Shown: positions 22,601 to 34,479, counted from the first letter of the stretch. The stretch: 64,000 nucleotides of DNA from Phocoena phocoena (GCF_963924675.1 NC_089230.1:3907001-3971000), one strand, 5' to 3'. A program made the numbers and translations. Notes: a model not told the origin generated them from the letters alone.

Positions 22601-24377
22601 AGAATGGCTTTCCAGTATTGTACAGTTAACTAATAATATAAAAATTTACATATGAAGGTCTGTAAGAAAAAGTTAGATTTAAAATTAGTTTTATTAAAAG
22701 TAATAAAGCAGTACATGGATTCAAATTCATGCTTATATTAAATTTTATTATTTCCTCTCCATTCATCATACCCTGTAGAAAAACTACAGGTAAGGGGCTG
22801 GCCTTATTATTATTTTTTTTTTTCAGGAAAACTGTACATACCTACTTAGGCACAACTGAGTGTTTAGAGATTTTTCCCAGAATGATTTGAAAATTAAATA
22901 GTCTAATTTCTTTATTATCATTAATTTAGTTAAAATCTGTAGGTTATCCATATATTGTCATGCATTTATCTTGAAGTTTTCACTCTTTTGGACTTTCTCT
23001 TATAATCAACTTGTTCGTGTCCTTTTATCTGATAAAAGATAGGTTAATACTCAGAAACTTTTTCACTATTATGTAAGTGACAATTTAGTGTCCATTTCCT
23101 TTTTCCATACTGTACATTTAGATTAATTCACAAAGCATCCCTTTTCTGAGGGATAGTAGCTACTCACTATTTCTCTCTTTCTATTATAAAGTAATATAAT
23201 ACTACTTATTTTCTAATTTCCTGTTTCGTCATTACATTCAACCCATTATCTCATGAAGGTGCTCTGAGAGGATAGAAAGAATGGAATAGTAGGGATAAAA
23301 GAGGAAAACTTGGCCTTGCTTACCAGCGAAGTTTTGGGAGGACTGATTGATGGAGTTTTGCATTATTGGTACTTGTATTTTGCAGCACTGGTGCTGTATT
23401 TTATGACCTAGGCATACAACACTTAAGCAAATTGAAAGTCAGTTTCAGAGGGAAAAGAAAAATAATAGAGAAAGGGATATACATTTTTAAATTGAATTGA
23501 AGACATGTCATTTGTTGCCTAATTTAGGATTCACAAAGATACTTAAAAAATTCCTGAAAATGCTCATATCCAATAGTCCTTGGTCTTCCAGTGTCTTGCC
23601 TCCCAACCTAGCAAGTCTTCATTGTTTATGCCTTAAATTTTCTTAGTGTTATTTTTGGCTGCAGCATTTGCCTCACTGCATCTGACTTATATAGTCATAC
23701 ATGTGCCCTGTTTGACTCTGAGCTCCGTGACAGCAGGCACTCGGTATCATTGATTTTATATCCCAAATTTCAGCTAGTCAGGGTAGCCATTCAAAGGTGT
23801 ACAGAATTTCTTATCCGTGTGCCATTTCCAGAATCACTGTTTTTCTATGCTTCCAGCCACCCACGTATCCTCCTGAAAAACAGTGAGTAAGTAAGATGCT
23901 TCCTAAATCAGTGGACAATTAAAGTCAAGTTACAAAGGGCATTATATGTAACATGAAGAGTTCTTTCACTTATTTTTCAAAGGAATTAACAGCCATCTAT
24001 AGTGTTTATAGTGGTAAAAAATTAGAAACACACAAAAGCAGAGAGAAAGTTACTGCATACTTATCACACAGCTTCAAAACCTATCAACTCATGATTAACC
24101 TTGTTTTATCTACACAGAACAGCACACACACATTTTCTCCATCTCTAACATTATTTAAGGCAAAGGTAAAATGTAAATTTATTTCATCCCTAAATATTTC
24201 AGTGTGTACCTCTAAAAACTAAGGATTCTGAAAGAATATAACAATACCATTATCTCACTAAAACCATGAAAGTAAATTTTAATATTAATAACCATCTAGT
24301 CTGCGTTCACTTGTCTCATAATTTTAAAATTTATTTTTGGGGTTGGCATCAAAATAACATTCACACATTGACATTAG
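22601..24377. other. Unassigned sequence
   Basis: No gene. A weak L2-like patch occurs near 23700-23760 (gactctgagctccgtgacagcaggc), too short for a firm call. The 89-codon frame at 23953-24222 has no recognisable domain. Confidence 0.4.
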
Positions 24378-24397
24378 TGGATGTGATTCTTTGTGGG

Positions 24398-24612
24398 TTT
24401 TTTTTTTTTTTTTTTTTTTTGTGGTACGTGGACCTCTCACTGTTGTGGCCTCTCCCATTGTGGAGCACAGGCTCCGGACGCACAGGCTCAGCGGCCATGG
24501 CTCACGGGCCCAGCCGCTCCACGGCATGTGGGATCTTCCCGGACCGGGGCACGAACCCGTGTCCCCTGCATCGGCAGGCGGACTCTCAACCACTGCGCCA
24601 CCAGGGAAGCCC
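24398..24612 (-). mobile_element. CHR-type SINE (short, cetacean type), antisense
   Basis: Full-length and well preserved. Poly(T) 24398-24420, body from 'gtggtacgtggacc' to 'caccagggaagccc', with the antisense B box in 'ggcacgaacccgtg' near 24547. TSD 'tggatgtgattctt' is exact at 24378-24391 and 24613-24626. It is among the least degraded SINEs in the window. The overlapping frames of 76-120 codons on both strands simply read the SINE. Confidence 0.97.
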
Positions 24613-24679
24613 TGGATGTGATTCTTAAGCCTCTTTTAATCTACATGTACACCTTAAAATTCTGTTAATCCAGTCATTA

Positions 24680-24780
24680 TTCATTTATTCATTCTTCATT
24701 AATTATCTGGGACACTATAAGGAAAACATTCTCATCATATTTGGTTATGCTGTGATAAAGCTCACAAAAGAAAGACAAGG
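24680..24780 (-). mobile_element. Possible L2 3'-end fragment, antisense
   Basis: 'attcatttattcattcttcattaatt' followed by 'ctgggacactataaggaaaac' resembles the reverse complement of the L2 terminus. Short and diverged. Confidence 0.35.
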
Positions 24781-24794
24781 TAAAGGTTTGACTT

Positions 24795-24967
24795 CTTTTT
24801 TTTTAATTGAAGTCTAGTTGATTTACAATGCTGTGTCAATCTCTGCTGTACAGCAGAGTTAGTGATAAATATATATATATTCTCTTTTTATTCTTTTCCA
24901 TTATGGCTTATGACAGGATATTGAGTATAGTTCTCTGTGCTATACATCAAGACCTTGTTGTTTATCT
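24795..24967 (-). mobile_element. 5'-truncated L1 3' end, antisense
   Basis: About 170 bp. Poly(T), 'aattgaagtctagttgattt', 'tctgctgtacagcagagtta', 'ccattatggcttatgacagg', 'ctctgtgctatacatcaaga'. This is the reversed 3'UTR of a cetartiodactyl L1. TSD 'aaaggtttgactt' (24782-24794) against 'aagggtttgactt' (24968-24980), one mismatch. Confidence 0.9.
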
Positions 24968-25194
24968 AAGGGTTTGACTTTTTTCAGCTTTTTAAAAATT
25001 TAGTTTTCAAAATAATGAGTATGTTCTCTAGCATCCTTAAAAGGTAACCAAAAAGCTTATTTGTTCATTTATTTTAGTATTTTTAAGAATGAAGAGATTA
25101 AAACACTGTTGTATTAAATCCACTGTGGTTTATTATACTTATTGATATTCATATTTTGATCATTTTTTTGGCCAGTAAGAGCCTCTTCAATTTG

Positions 25195-25310
25195 GCTACT
25201 GGGTCCTTTTATAAAATTTTATTTTATGGAAATATAAAATGCATCTATCATTCAGTGTATAGCTCACTGAATTTTCACAAATTTAGAACACCCAGATCAG
25301 GGACTAGATG
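25195..25310 (-). mobile_element. Possible L1M 3' end, antisense
   Basis: 'ttattttatggaaatataaaatgcatc' followed by 'cagtgtatagctcactgaattttcacaaa' resembles the antisense terminus of L1MB/L1MC elements. The right boundary is unclear. Confidence 0.45.
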
Positions 25311-25770
25311 GTTACCAGAAATTAAGTGGGGAGGGTGGCTGGAGATACTATTTCTGCTGATTTTGCAAAACCGTTTCCATTCATCACAAAGGGGGAATAT
25401 GCAAAAAATCTCTTGAGGACAAAATGGTTAACTCTGCTTGGTAGAATTGGGAGTCCAGGGTCTTCCTTCCATCAGAACAATCTGGTACTGGAATGTGTTG
25501 ACAGATCCTTAAAAGAATTCCAGGACCTGCACTATTAATATTTGCAGATGATGAGCAATTTTTATGGAGGAAGTTCTTTCACAACTTATTTTTATTAGAA
25601 GAGCCCCCCCTTACATGATCTATTCTTGACAAAATTTCTCTTCTCATATATGGGTCATATCTCTGTATTCTAATCTGCACCTGATTTTCCAGTTATGTAT
25701 TTCAGGGAATGAATCTTCATTTACCTAATCAGCTAAGGAATTTTCAAACAGGAACGTAAGTTGAGGTAAA
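25311..25770. other. Unassigned sequence
   Basis: No recognised gene or repeat. Overlapping 86- and 70-codon frames have no recognisable domain. A C-run (gagccccccc) lies near 25602-25610. Confidence 0.4.
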
Positions 25771-25774
25771 AAGT

Positions 25775-26375
25775 GGGAAACCGATATTTATTAAATACAA
25801 TGATGTGTCAGGTACTGCCTTGGGTACTTTATATAAGTATCACAGCTAATCTTTACCGGAAGCCCTTAGGGAAGTAATAGTCTCCATTTTATAAATGAAA
25901 AAACGGAGGCTTTAAAAAAAGTAAAGTGGGACTTCCCTGGTGGCGCAGTGGTTAGGAGTCCTCCTGCCAATGCGGGGGACACGGGTTCAATCCCTGGTCC
26001 GGGAAGATCCCACATGCCGTGGAGCAACTAAGCCCATGCGCCACAACGACTGAGCCTGCACTCTAGAGCCAACGAGCCACAACTACTGAGCCTGTGAGTC
26101 ACAACTACTGAAGCCTGTATGCTTAGAGCCTGTGCTCGGCAACAAGAGAAGCCACTGCAATGAGAAGCCCACGCACCGCAATGAAGAGTAGCCCCCGCTC
26201 GCCACAACTAGAGAAAGCCCGCGAGCAGAAAAACAACAACAAAAACAAAAACACAGCCAAAAATAAATAAAAACATTAAAAAAAAAAAGTAAAGTGACTC
26301 ATTCAAGGGCACACAATTGGCAAGTGGTTGATCCTAGAACTAAAATCCTTTCTTCTATAACACACTTTTTCCTCT
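25775..26375 (-). mobile_element. MIR SINE, antisense, split by a younger CHR SINE
   Basis: Left half 25775-25928: 'gatgtgtcaggtactgcct', 'ctccattttataaatgaaaaa' and 'cggaggctt', the reverse of the MIR core. Right half 26282-26375: 'aaagtgactcattcaagggcacacaatt' and 'caagtggttgatcctagaa'. The two halves are contiguous once the CHR SINE and one copy of its TSD are taken out, so the insertion order is unambiguous. Confidence 0.8.
25929..26281 (+). mobile_element. CHR-1-type tRNA-derived SINE, sense, near full length
   Basis: Starts 'ggacttccctggtggcgcag'. It has the B box GGTTCAATCC at 25984-25993, three 'gccacaac' modules, 'gaagagtagcccccgctcgcc' near 26184, and an A/C-rich then AATAAA-rich tail. 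TSD 'aaaaaaagtaaagtg' is exact at 25914-25928 and 26282-26296. It is the longest sense CHR copy in the window and lies inside a MIR. Confidence 0.97.
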
Positions 26376-28555
26376 TCAATCTCAGGCTGCAAGGGGAGAC
26401 ACTGTAGTAATAACCTTTTAAAGTGGACTGGAAACTTGCTCCAAAGTGTTCTGGTATATCTCATTGGTAAAAATCAATGTGTCCACAAGAGTCAATTCTA
26501 TTAAATTTATGATGGTAAATTTACTTTATTGGTATTAATTATGGTACTAAATTTACAATACCTTATCCCAAGGAATCAGTGCTTGTCTGTATCTACACAG
26601 AGTCCCGAAGACATAGGAGAGACACTGAGAGATACCCTGTACAATGCTTAGTCTACACTTACTCTGCCTACAGGGTAATCATCACAAAGGGCTGTGAGGC
26701 TCATCCCATTAAAAGTGAAGTCACAGAACCAATGCCAAGAAAGGTGCAGAAGGATGTTCCCATGTGGCATATGGACAATTGGTCTGTGGGAAGGCTGTTT
26801 CTCCTGGGGTTACTTGGCAAAAGATAGAATCATTGGAAACATTTTCTCATGGGTAATCTGGCTTTGAATTTTGACTATACCCCGAGAGTTTCACTGAGGA
26901 TATATGGGGAAGTGAGTAAAAATTACTCTCTATTTTTGTTGTGGGACCACCTGTTACCCCCATCCAGAGGCAGCTCTATCAGATAATAGTAAAATTATCA
27001 ATGGAGGATATACACTGGTGGCTGAGATAACTGTCAGAAGACAAGCATATTATGCATGCCAAAGGCGACTGTGATTCTATATTCTTTGTGGCATCAGTTC
27101 ATGCATGTAGTTTGCATCCCACAGTGATTTTGCGAGGAGTGCTTTTCATATTAGTAAAGCACTGTTAAGTTGAGGATTTTATCATCCATTGATAATTTTA
27201 TTGTTAACCAATAAAATGTAGTTTTTAATAATTGAGACTAAGAAATTGGTCAGAAACAAAATTTTGAACTGAGTGTCTGTTCCATGAGGTTAATTCATGG
27301 GTTCTTGTTTACCAAAAATCAGAATGTAAGAAGCACGTGACAGAAAGAGAGCTTCTCTCTTCTCAGTTTTAACAGTTGAAGAAAACTTCTCCAGAACACA
27401 CACCAGCCTAAATGTAGCTCAGGCGTCTGGCTACTTCCTAAGAGAACAGCTGCTGCTCATTTTCCAGGGACAGAGAGCTAATACCTCGCTCACTCCTTAT
27501 TGTCTGTTGTAATTCGGTAACTGAAAATCAATTCATCCACGAGGAAATGAAATTGATGGAACATTATCTCTTAGATCCAAATGATCTTCTTGTTTTCATC
27601 CTTTAAAGATAATCTCTGTCATCACTGCATATCCTTGCAGAGTATGTTCAAAGTAAGAGATGGTACCAGATAATCTAGGCAATTTGTAGTTGGATTATCA
27701 TAGGTTTAGCAGACAGTACAGCAGTACAAAACAGTTTCACTGGGCTTGAATGCATGATACAGAGTTTGACAACTTTATTTTTCATTTATTCCCATAGGAA
27801 AGCTAGAATTTGGGCATTTGAACAGGAAAGAGTCTACAAACTCACCACTCTCTGTCTCTTCTGAGTGCCAGTGACCTTTCAGGAAATTAGGAGATGGATT
27901 ATCCCCTTTCTTCACTCTATATCAAAACTTTGTCTCAAGAAAGAGTTGTAGATTAATTGAGAGGCGCGAATGACTGAAAATTATATTACACTTTCGAAAA
28001 CTGTTTTCCTTTTGGTAGGTAAAATAACTTTAATCTAAAAATAAATATTTCCTGAAGAACTTTAGGAAAAGCCTGTTCTGCCAAGGACATAATTTAGTAA
28101 ATAAATGTTTTGCCCACTCACAATAACATACACTCATTCTGGTATCGGTCTATGCAAGATAAACTTTACCAATATTTTTGACTTTTGCAATGGATTTTCT
28201 ATTTCCCTTTAACCTTGGTTTAACTCTGGGAAAATACAGATCATTCTCTATTGATTTATGAACAGGAATTATAGTTCCAGGTATGGGTCATTAATTTTGG
28301 TCACTCAGTCAGTAACAAAAAAATCATATTGAATAATTATCTCAAATCAAAACACAGATGTTTGGTTGTTGGTATCCTTGTTTTAGGTTTTTCCATATTG
28401 CTAATTTAATGATTGACATCAACCTACCAGTATTCATTTAACAAGCCTCAGACTTAAATCATGTGATTAGGAAGAAAGCCCCCAAGTAGGAAACATTGTT
28501 CCCTTGTGATGTGATAGATATGAAATATTATATTATTGGAGGCATAGAGAAAGGT
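26376..28555. other. Unassigned, apparently unique sequence
   Basis: About 2.2 kb with no recognisable gene or repeat family, making it one of the longest repeat-poor stretches here. The single open frame of note (26579-26827, 82 codons) shows no recognisable domain. Confidence 0.4.
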
Positions 28556-28990
28556 GTATATCTTTACCTTACCTGTTTCCCTGTGTCATCAAATGACTTC
28601 AAAATCTCTTTGGTCGTTTATAGTTTGAAACAATAATTGGCCCATTGCATTTGTGATTCCTCCTCTTAAAACACACTCCCTCCTTCCTGTCTGACAGGAT
28701 TCTCTTCTGTCCTTCTGGTCTTAGCTAAAAATACCATTCTCTCCCTAATATAGGCACTTTTCACCATATTTTTTGTTTTCATTTATTCATAACAATATAA
28801 TCCTATCTGAATTTATGTTATTTTTGTTTTCTTGTTTATTGTCTGTATAGCCCCATTTGAATGCAAACTCCATGAGAATAAGGTTCTCTTCTCCCTTATT
28901 CACTGAGGTGTGCACAGGGTCTAGATGAGATCAGGCACATAGCTGATATTCCACAAATATATGGACGGAAGGATGGATAGATGGATGGGG
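28556..28990 (+). mobile_element. L2 LINE 3' portion, sense
   Basis: 'ctgtatagccccatttgaatgcaaactccatgagaata' (near 28843), 'gaggtgtgcacagggtctag', 'caggcacatagctgatattccacaaata' and a final GGATGGAT-type tail (28965-28985) follow the order of the L2 3' end and its short tandem terminus. Confidence 0.65.
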
Positions 28991-29029
28991 GTGGTTGGGT
29001 TCCTATTACCTTATGTGCCTGGATTAAAA

Positions 29030-29885
29030 AAATAATACACTTTATTTATTTTTTTACAGTAGCTTTAAATTTACAGAAAAATTGGACAGAAAGAATAGCA
29101 TTCCCATATACTCCCTTTCCCCCTGCCCTCAGGTTCCTATTATTAACATCTTGCACGTCTGTTATGATTGATGAACCAACACTGATATATTATGATTAAC
29201 TAAAGTCCATAGTTGGCATTAGGGTTGACTCTTTGTGTTGTGAAGTTCTATGGGTTTCTCCAAATGCACAGTGCCATGTACGCACCATTACAGCATCATA
29301 CAGAATACTTTCACTGCCTTAAAAAGTCTGTGCTCCATCTCTCCATCCCTCGCTCCCCTCCCTCAACTCTTGGCAACCAATGGTATTTTTATTGCCTCCA
29401 TAGCTTTAACTTTTCCAGAATGTCATATAATTGGAATCATAGTTATACAGCCTTTATTAGATATGGTTTTTGCTAATATTGTCTCCTAATCTGTGGCTTG
29501 TCTTTTCATTCTCTTAGCAATATATTTTGCAGGACAGAAGTTTTAAATTTTAATGAAGTCCAACTTATCAATATTTCTTTTGTAGATCATGCTTTTGGTG
29601 TTGTATATAAAAACTCATTGTCAAACTCAAAGCCATCAATATTTTTCGATGTTATCTTCCAGGAGTGTTATATTTTTATGTTTTACATTTAAGTCTATGA
29701 TCCTTTTTGAGTCAATTTTTCTGAAAAGTCAGGGTCTAGATTCATTTTCTTCCCATGTGGATGCCCTGTTGTTTCAACACCATTTGTTGAAAGATTGTCC
29801 TTTCTCCAGAGAATTTCTATTGCTCCTTAGTCAGAGAGCAGTTGACTATACTTATGTGGAACTATTTCTTTGTTTCTTTTTTTGA
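29030..29885 (-). mobile_element. L1M ORF2 C-terminal part/3'UTR, antisense
   Basis: Reading the minus strand it is an L1M 3' region. On the + strand: 'tttacagtagctttaaattt' (29054), 'cagaatgtcatataattgga' (29417), 'agatcatgcttttggtgttgta' (29584), 'taagtctatgatcctttttgag' (29690), 'caacaccatttgttgaaaga' (29776). Frames on + in this interval (up to 98 codons) are antisense artefacts. Confidence 0.83.
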
Positions 29886-32030
29886 CTTCCACTCTTTTTC
29901 TGCCTTCTCTGATTTTAACTGAGTATTTTATATGATTTATTTTTCTCTGTCCTATTAGCATGTCAGTTATACTTCCTTTTTAACTTTTTTAGTGGTCACC
30001 TTTGTGTTTGTAATATACAGTTACAACTAATCCAAGTCACTTTCAAATAACACTACATTGCTTCATGTTTAGTGCAAGTACCTTATAACAGAGCACTCCT
30101 AATTCCTCCCTCCCACCCCATATTATGTTTCATTTCACTTATCCACAAGCTACAGTCACTGAATACATTGTTGCTATTATTATTAGAAAAAACTGTTATC
30201 TGTTCAATAAATTAAGAATAAGAAATAAAATATTTTATCTTCATTTATTCCTTATCTAATGCTCTTTCTTTTTAAATGTAGATCTGAGTTTTGAACCTGT
30301 AATTTTTTTTTCTCTAAAAAAACTTCTTTTCACTTTTCTTACAAGGTAGGTCTACTGGAGGTATATTCCCTCAATTTTTGTTTTCCTGAGAAAGTCTTTA
30401 TTTTTCCTTCACTTTTAAATTATAATTTCAGTGGATACAGTGAAATTTTGGTTTTTTTCTTTCAACATTTAAAATATTACACTCAACTCCCTTCTTGCTT
30501 GCATGGTTTCTGAAGAGGACTCCAATGTAATTCTTATCCTTGTTCCTCTACAAATAAAGATTTTTTTCCCTCTGTCTTCTTTCAGAATTTTTCTCCTTGT
30601 CTTAATTTTTGGCAGTTGGAATATGATATGTCTAGGTGGAGATTTTTGGTATTCATCTTGCTAGGTGTTCTATGAGCTTCCTAGAACTGTAGGTTGGTGT
30701 CTGTCATTAATTTTCCAAAATTCTTAGCCATTATTACTTCAAATATTTCTTCTTTTCCTTTCTTGCTTTCTTTTTTGGTATTCTTATTACGTGTGCCTTA
30801 CATCTTTTGTAATTGGCTCACACTTCTTGGATATTGTGTTCCATATTTCTCATTCTTTTATCCCTTTGCATTTCAGTTGGGAGGTTTCTACTGACACATC
30901 TTCAAGGTCACTGATTCTTTGGCCACACCCAGTCTATTAATAAGGTCATCAAAGGCAATCTTCATTTCTGTTACATTGTTTTTCATTTCTAGCATTCCCT
31001 TTTGTTTCTCTCTAGAGTTTCCATCTCCTTGCTTGTATTGCCCATATGTTCTTTCATGTTGTTAACTTTTCCATTAGAAGCCTTAGCATATTAATCATAG
31101 TTATTTTGAATTCCATGTCTGATCATTCCCAAATCTTTGTGATATCTGAGTATGGTTCTAATTCTCGGTTTGTCTATTCATACTTTGTTTTTTCCTTTTT
31201 GGCATGCCTTGTGACTTTTTTGTTGAAGGAGGACAAATACATTAGGCAAAAGAACCAAGGAAGACAGTTCTGAGGTCTTATGTTTATCTGGTTGGAAGTT
31301 AGGCTGTGTTTAATGTTTGCATTAGCCGTGGGTTCCTCTCTGAAGTTAACATTTCCTGTAGTGTCCTTGCTTTGTTTCCCCTATTTTCTCTGGGTGTCCC
31401 TAGAACCTGTGAAGTAGGATCTGAGGCTTGCAGTTCTTTTAGCAGCAATCTCCTGTTACTATGTTGAAGCCTTATTGATGCAGAGGTAAAATGTTGGCAG
31501 AGAAAGAATTCTATGGTCCTAAGATTAAGTCCCGGTCTCTTAGTGGGCCTGAGTTGGGTATTTCCCTTCCCCCAGATCAGATAGTTTTCAGCAAAACCCT
31601 AATAAGCTAAGTTCAAGTAAAATCATCTCCCTTGAGGGCAGACCTTGTGAAGGAAAACAGAAAGCTCTGAACTTATTCCAAAGCTGTCACTTTTCCTCAC
31701 CCTCTGTAGGAAGTACTAGGGACTTTTTCTCAGATCTTCATTCTGAGACCATTGGAAGCTCCTGGTAAAACTCAAGAATGTGTGAGGATCTTCAAGTCTG
31801 AGGTCTTTAACTGTCAGGCTGCTTTACACGAAGGCTCCAGCATTTCATCAATTACAGTTTAAAGTATTTCTACTTTAAATGTTTAGGCAGCTTCAGCTAT
31901 GGGTTTCTGTCCAGGGAAGCCATAATTCTCTGTATTTGCCTGTCTGTCCCTCCAGTTTTCAAGGCAGCAATGACCGCAATTCTCTGATGAATATTTAAAA
32001 AGTTGTTAATTTTCATTTTCTTCAGCTTTT
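29886..32030 (-). mobile_element. L1M/HAL1-like 5'UTR-ORF1 block, antisense
   Basis: The reverse complement of the block type seen at 8.6-10.2 kb. On +: the 'cactttcaaataacactac' area (30038), 'gtaccttataacagagcactcc' (30079), 'ggcagttggaatatgatatgtc' (30612), 'ccattattacttcaaatattt' (30729), 'ttccattagaagccttagcat' (31070), 'ttgttgaaggaggacaaatac' (31220), 'tatctggttggaagttaggctgtgttta' (31286). It lies directly upstream, in the element's own sense, of the 3' block at 29030-29885, with the middle of ORF2 missing. Confidence 0.75.
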
Positions 32031-32614
32031 CTTCTTGTTATGGGGGTGGGAATGATGACTTCCAAGCTCTGTACATGTCAGACCAGAAACCACTCAAACA
32101 CTCGGCAAAGATTTTTTATGAGAATTAGTTAAGTACCAGGAATAATTGTCATTTCATTTTATTATGGTAGATGGATGGAGGGAATCAGGGTAAGTATAGA
32201 AGTAATATCTATGTATGGACTGAAGCCATATCTCATGTTTTCCTTTGACATGTTTAACTTGTGCTGAAAATTATGAAATACAGATCTGGAAATATGACTG
32301 TTTAATTTTCAGTTACATTGTCTAAATTCATGAATTGAAATTAGATTGTATTTATATATATGTAATATAGACATATGCTATATTCCTATATATTAATATT
32401 TATATATCTAATATATTTTATTTATTTATATTTAATTTCATATATATTTATGTATACAATATTTACCACCTTCTATAAGAGAAGAAGGAATTAAAGGAGC
32501 TATAAATCAACAAACCTATTAAATATACTGGGTTGAACAAGAGAAGTCTGAAGCTCAGTTTCAGCCCCTCAATCCAACATCTTTATTAGTCAATGACCAT
32601 TTTGTAGAAGTGGC
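32031..32614. other. Unassigned, with strongly AT-rich low-complexity tract
   Basis: No gene. From about 32346 to 32460 the sequence is almost pure A/T (tatatata, tatttatt repeats), an AT-rich simple-sequence region. Confidence 0.5.
32346..32460. repeat. AT-rich low-complexity tract
   Basis: Near-continuous A and T with irregular TATATA and TTTATATA units. Confidence 0.85.
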
Positions 32615-32830
32615 CTAACTTGATGGATAAGAGCACATGCTTTGGATTCAGACAAACCGGGAGCAAGTTTCACAACCACACCTGTGAACTGAGCTTTGGG
32701 CCTCAGTTCCTCATTTATTCAATAGCAACATTAATAGCATTTACCACATATGATGCATTATTGTGAATAAATGCACACGGGTAACCTGGAGCCTAATATG
32801 TTGTGAATATATGTTTTTATTATTGATGTT
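32615..32830 (+). mobile_element. MIR SINE, sense
   Basis: 'gataagagcacatgctttggattcagacaaacc' (32626), 'gggcctcagttcctcattta' (32698), 'aatagcatttaccacatatgatgcattattgtgaataaatg' and 'ggagcctaatatgttgtgaat' follow the MIR order from the tRNA-like head to the 3' end. Confidence 0.75.
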
Positions 32831-33165
32831 TTGTCATCAATGGCATTATAGCCATTACCATGTGTATTGTTTTTACTGCTCCTTGACAGTTTTGTCACTT
32901 TTTGTTCAACTTTAAAGGAATTAAAAAACACAGTTGAGCACATAACCTAGGTGTGCATCCCACAACTTCCTGGTTTCAACACTCTTCTGTTTCCCAAAAA
33001 CTCTAAGATGAATATCTCCAGCCCAGAACTTTTTTCCAGGCTCTGGAGCCATATTCCCAACTTTCTGTTGTTTTTCTCTATCTAGGAAATCAGAGAAAAC
33101 AAACTCAATAGCTCATTTTCCCTACAAATCATTTTTGGCACATTAAATTAGCAAAGATTTTAAAA
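32831..33165. other. Unassigned sequence
   Basis: No gene or named repeat. A 61-codon antisense frame (32758-32943) overlaps the end of the MIR and is not credible. Confidence 0.4.
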
Positions 33166-33570
33166 TATAGTGAAGGTTGATAAAGAACAATGAGTTAGTA
33201 CTTCTATATATTGCTATCAGAGTTCAAATTCTGTTGTGAGAGCATTTTAGCTGTGTGTAACAAGATGATTTAGATATTCTTAACTTTTATGTCAGTATTT
33301 CTACTGCTGGGAGTCTAGCCTAGAAGAATAATTTAAAATGTGACAAATATTGCTCTAAATTTTAATTATTTTACCTCTATTTATAATGGAAAAATTGGGA
33401 AGAATCTGTAGGTCCAATTATTTGGTAATGGTTATATATATTTTCATAGTATAGGAAATAGCTAGACAATGGTAAATGAAAAGTAGTCAACAGAATCCAT
33501 CTATGTTAGTGTTTCAAAATAAATGTATGTATGCACAGTCAACGCATTCATGAGGAAAAACCTGAAGTAA
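33166..33570 (+). mobile_element. Probable L1M 3' end fragment, sense
   Basis: Arrangement like the 3' region of old L1M/L1ME elements: 'ttctactgctgggagtctagcctagaagaataatt' (33298), 'tttataatggaaaaattggga' (33380), 'ttggtaatggttatatatattttcatag' (33422). Highly diverged. Confidence 0.5.
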
Positions 33571-34470
33571 AGACTTAAGTTGTTAACTACGTTATAGCTT
33601 GAAATGAGGATATTGTCAACTGTCATTTTCTTCTTTCTGGGTTTCTCTAATTTCACATTTTGATTCTGATAAATTCTGATAAATTAAATATTCTTAGAAT
33701 ACTATAGAAGAAGGGGTAGCCTCGTAGTTTGGAACCACTCTGTTTTATAAAGACTGTCTGCTCTCTTGATACTTTTTTTCAGACGTGAACAGCTGGAGGC
33801 TCAAGCAGTATACCTTGTGATTTGTCTGTGGTATATTTTTAGGGTTATTATTTTAATGCTTATTTAGTGTCTCCCATACCTCAGGCAGAATAGTACACAT
33901 TATAGCTCTCATTTCTAGTGAGAAGAGTGAAAAATGGTCTGAGAAAAATGAGAGGGAAAGAGGATAGTGCAGGCTGAGCTCCTGGGTGGCTATGCCCAAT
34001 TTTCTTGGCAGCTTCTTCTCTGGGGCTCTTATACCGCAGTTGGAATGTGCATGGAGATGGTAGGTCTCCCGCCATGCCTCTGCAGCTCCTGGAGTTTTCC
34101 TAGAAAAGCAAGAAGGAGCAGAGCAGGGTGCTCTGGCGTTGAGCAGGATGGGGGTGTGCCCGATGCTGCCAGGAGCCCATGAAGAGAGGGAAAGGGCAGA
34201 GGGGACCCAGACCGGCATTTTATTTGCATTGCTTTCTCTGGATCTAGACACATCACTGTTTTTCTTTTGCCAGGGAGGAAAGGAGGCTCTGAGAAGCTGA
34301 CCAGTAGGTGGCATGCTCTGCTTTGTTGGGATAATACAGGGATCTTGTCTCCACTCACCCCACCCTCATTAGAGTGAGTGTGGGCTGTACCTGGGAGCTC
34401 ACAGGGGGTCAGCTGGTCTCGGAGGGAGAGAACTCAGGAGACCTGTGGATCAGTCTTCTTTTCCTGCAAT
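33571..34470. other. Unassigned, with GC rising to the right
   Basis: No named repeat and no supported gene. From about 33950 the GC content rises well above the window norm. Overlapping frames of 64-153 codons occur on both strands, as expected by chance in GC-rich sequence. None shows a domain or a convincing splice-bounded exon. Confidence 0.4.
34299..34317 (+). promoter_or_regulatory. CTCF-like motif
   Basis: 'gaccagtaggtggcatgct' matches the CCASYAGRKGGCRS-type CTCF core (CCAGTAGGTGGCAT) except for the last position. It is in the same orientation as the stronger match at 37404. Prediction from sequence only; occupancy is unknown. Confidence 0.4.
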
Positions 34471-34479
34471 ACCACAAGT

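Noticed and set aside
24266..24628. Overlapping 76-120 codon frames on both strands, with similar frames at 2.5, 8.2 and 20.9 kb
   Set aside because: All are readings of the same CHR SINE. Their similarity to one another reflects the repeat, not a protein family.
25929..26281. A genuine tRNA gene suggested by the A/B-box region
   Set aside because: The tRNA-like head belongs to a CHR SINE with TSD and tail. It has no complete cloverleaf.
33853..34314. 153-codon minus-strand frame, with competing frames on both strands
   Set aside because: GC-rich sequence with several overlapping open frames and no domain. Long frames are expected by chance here.
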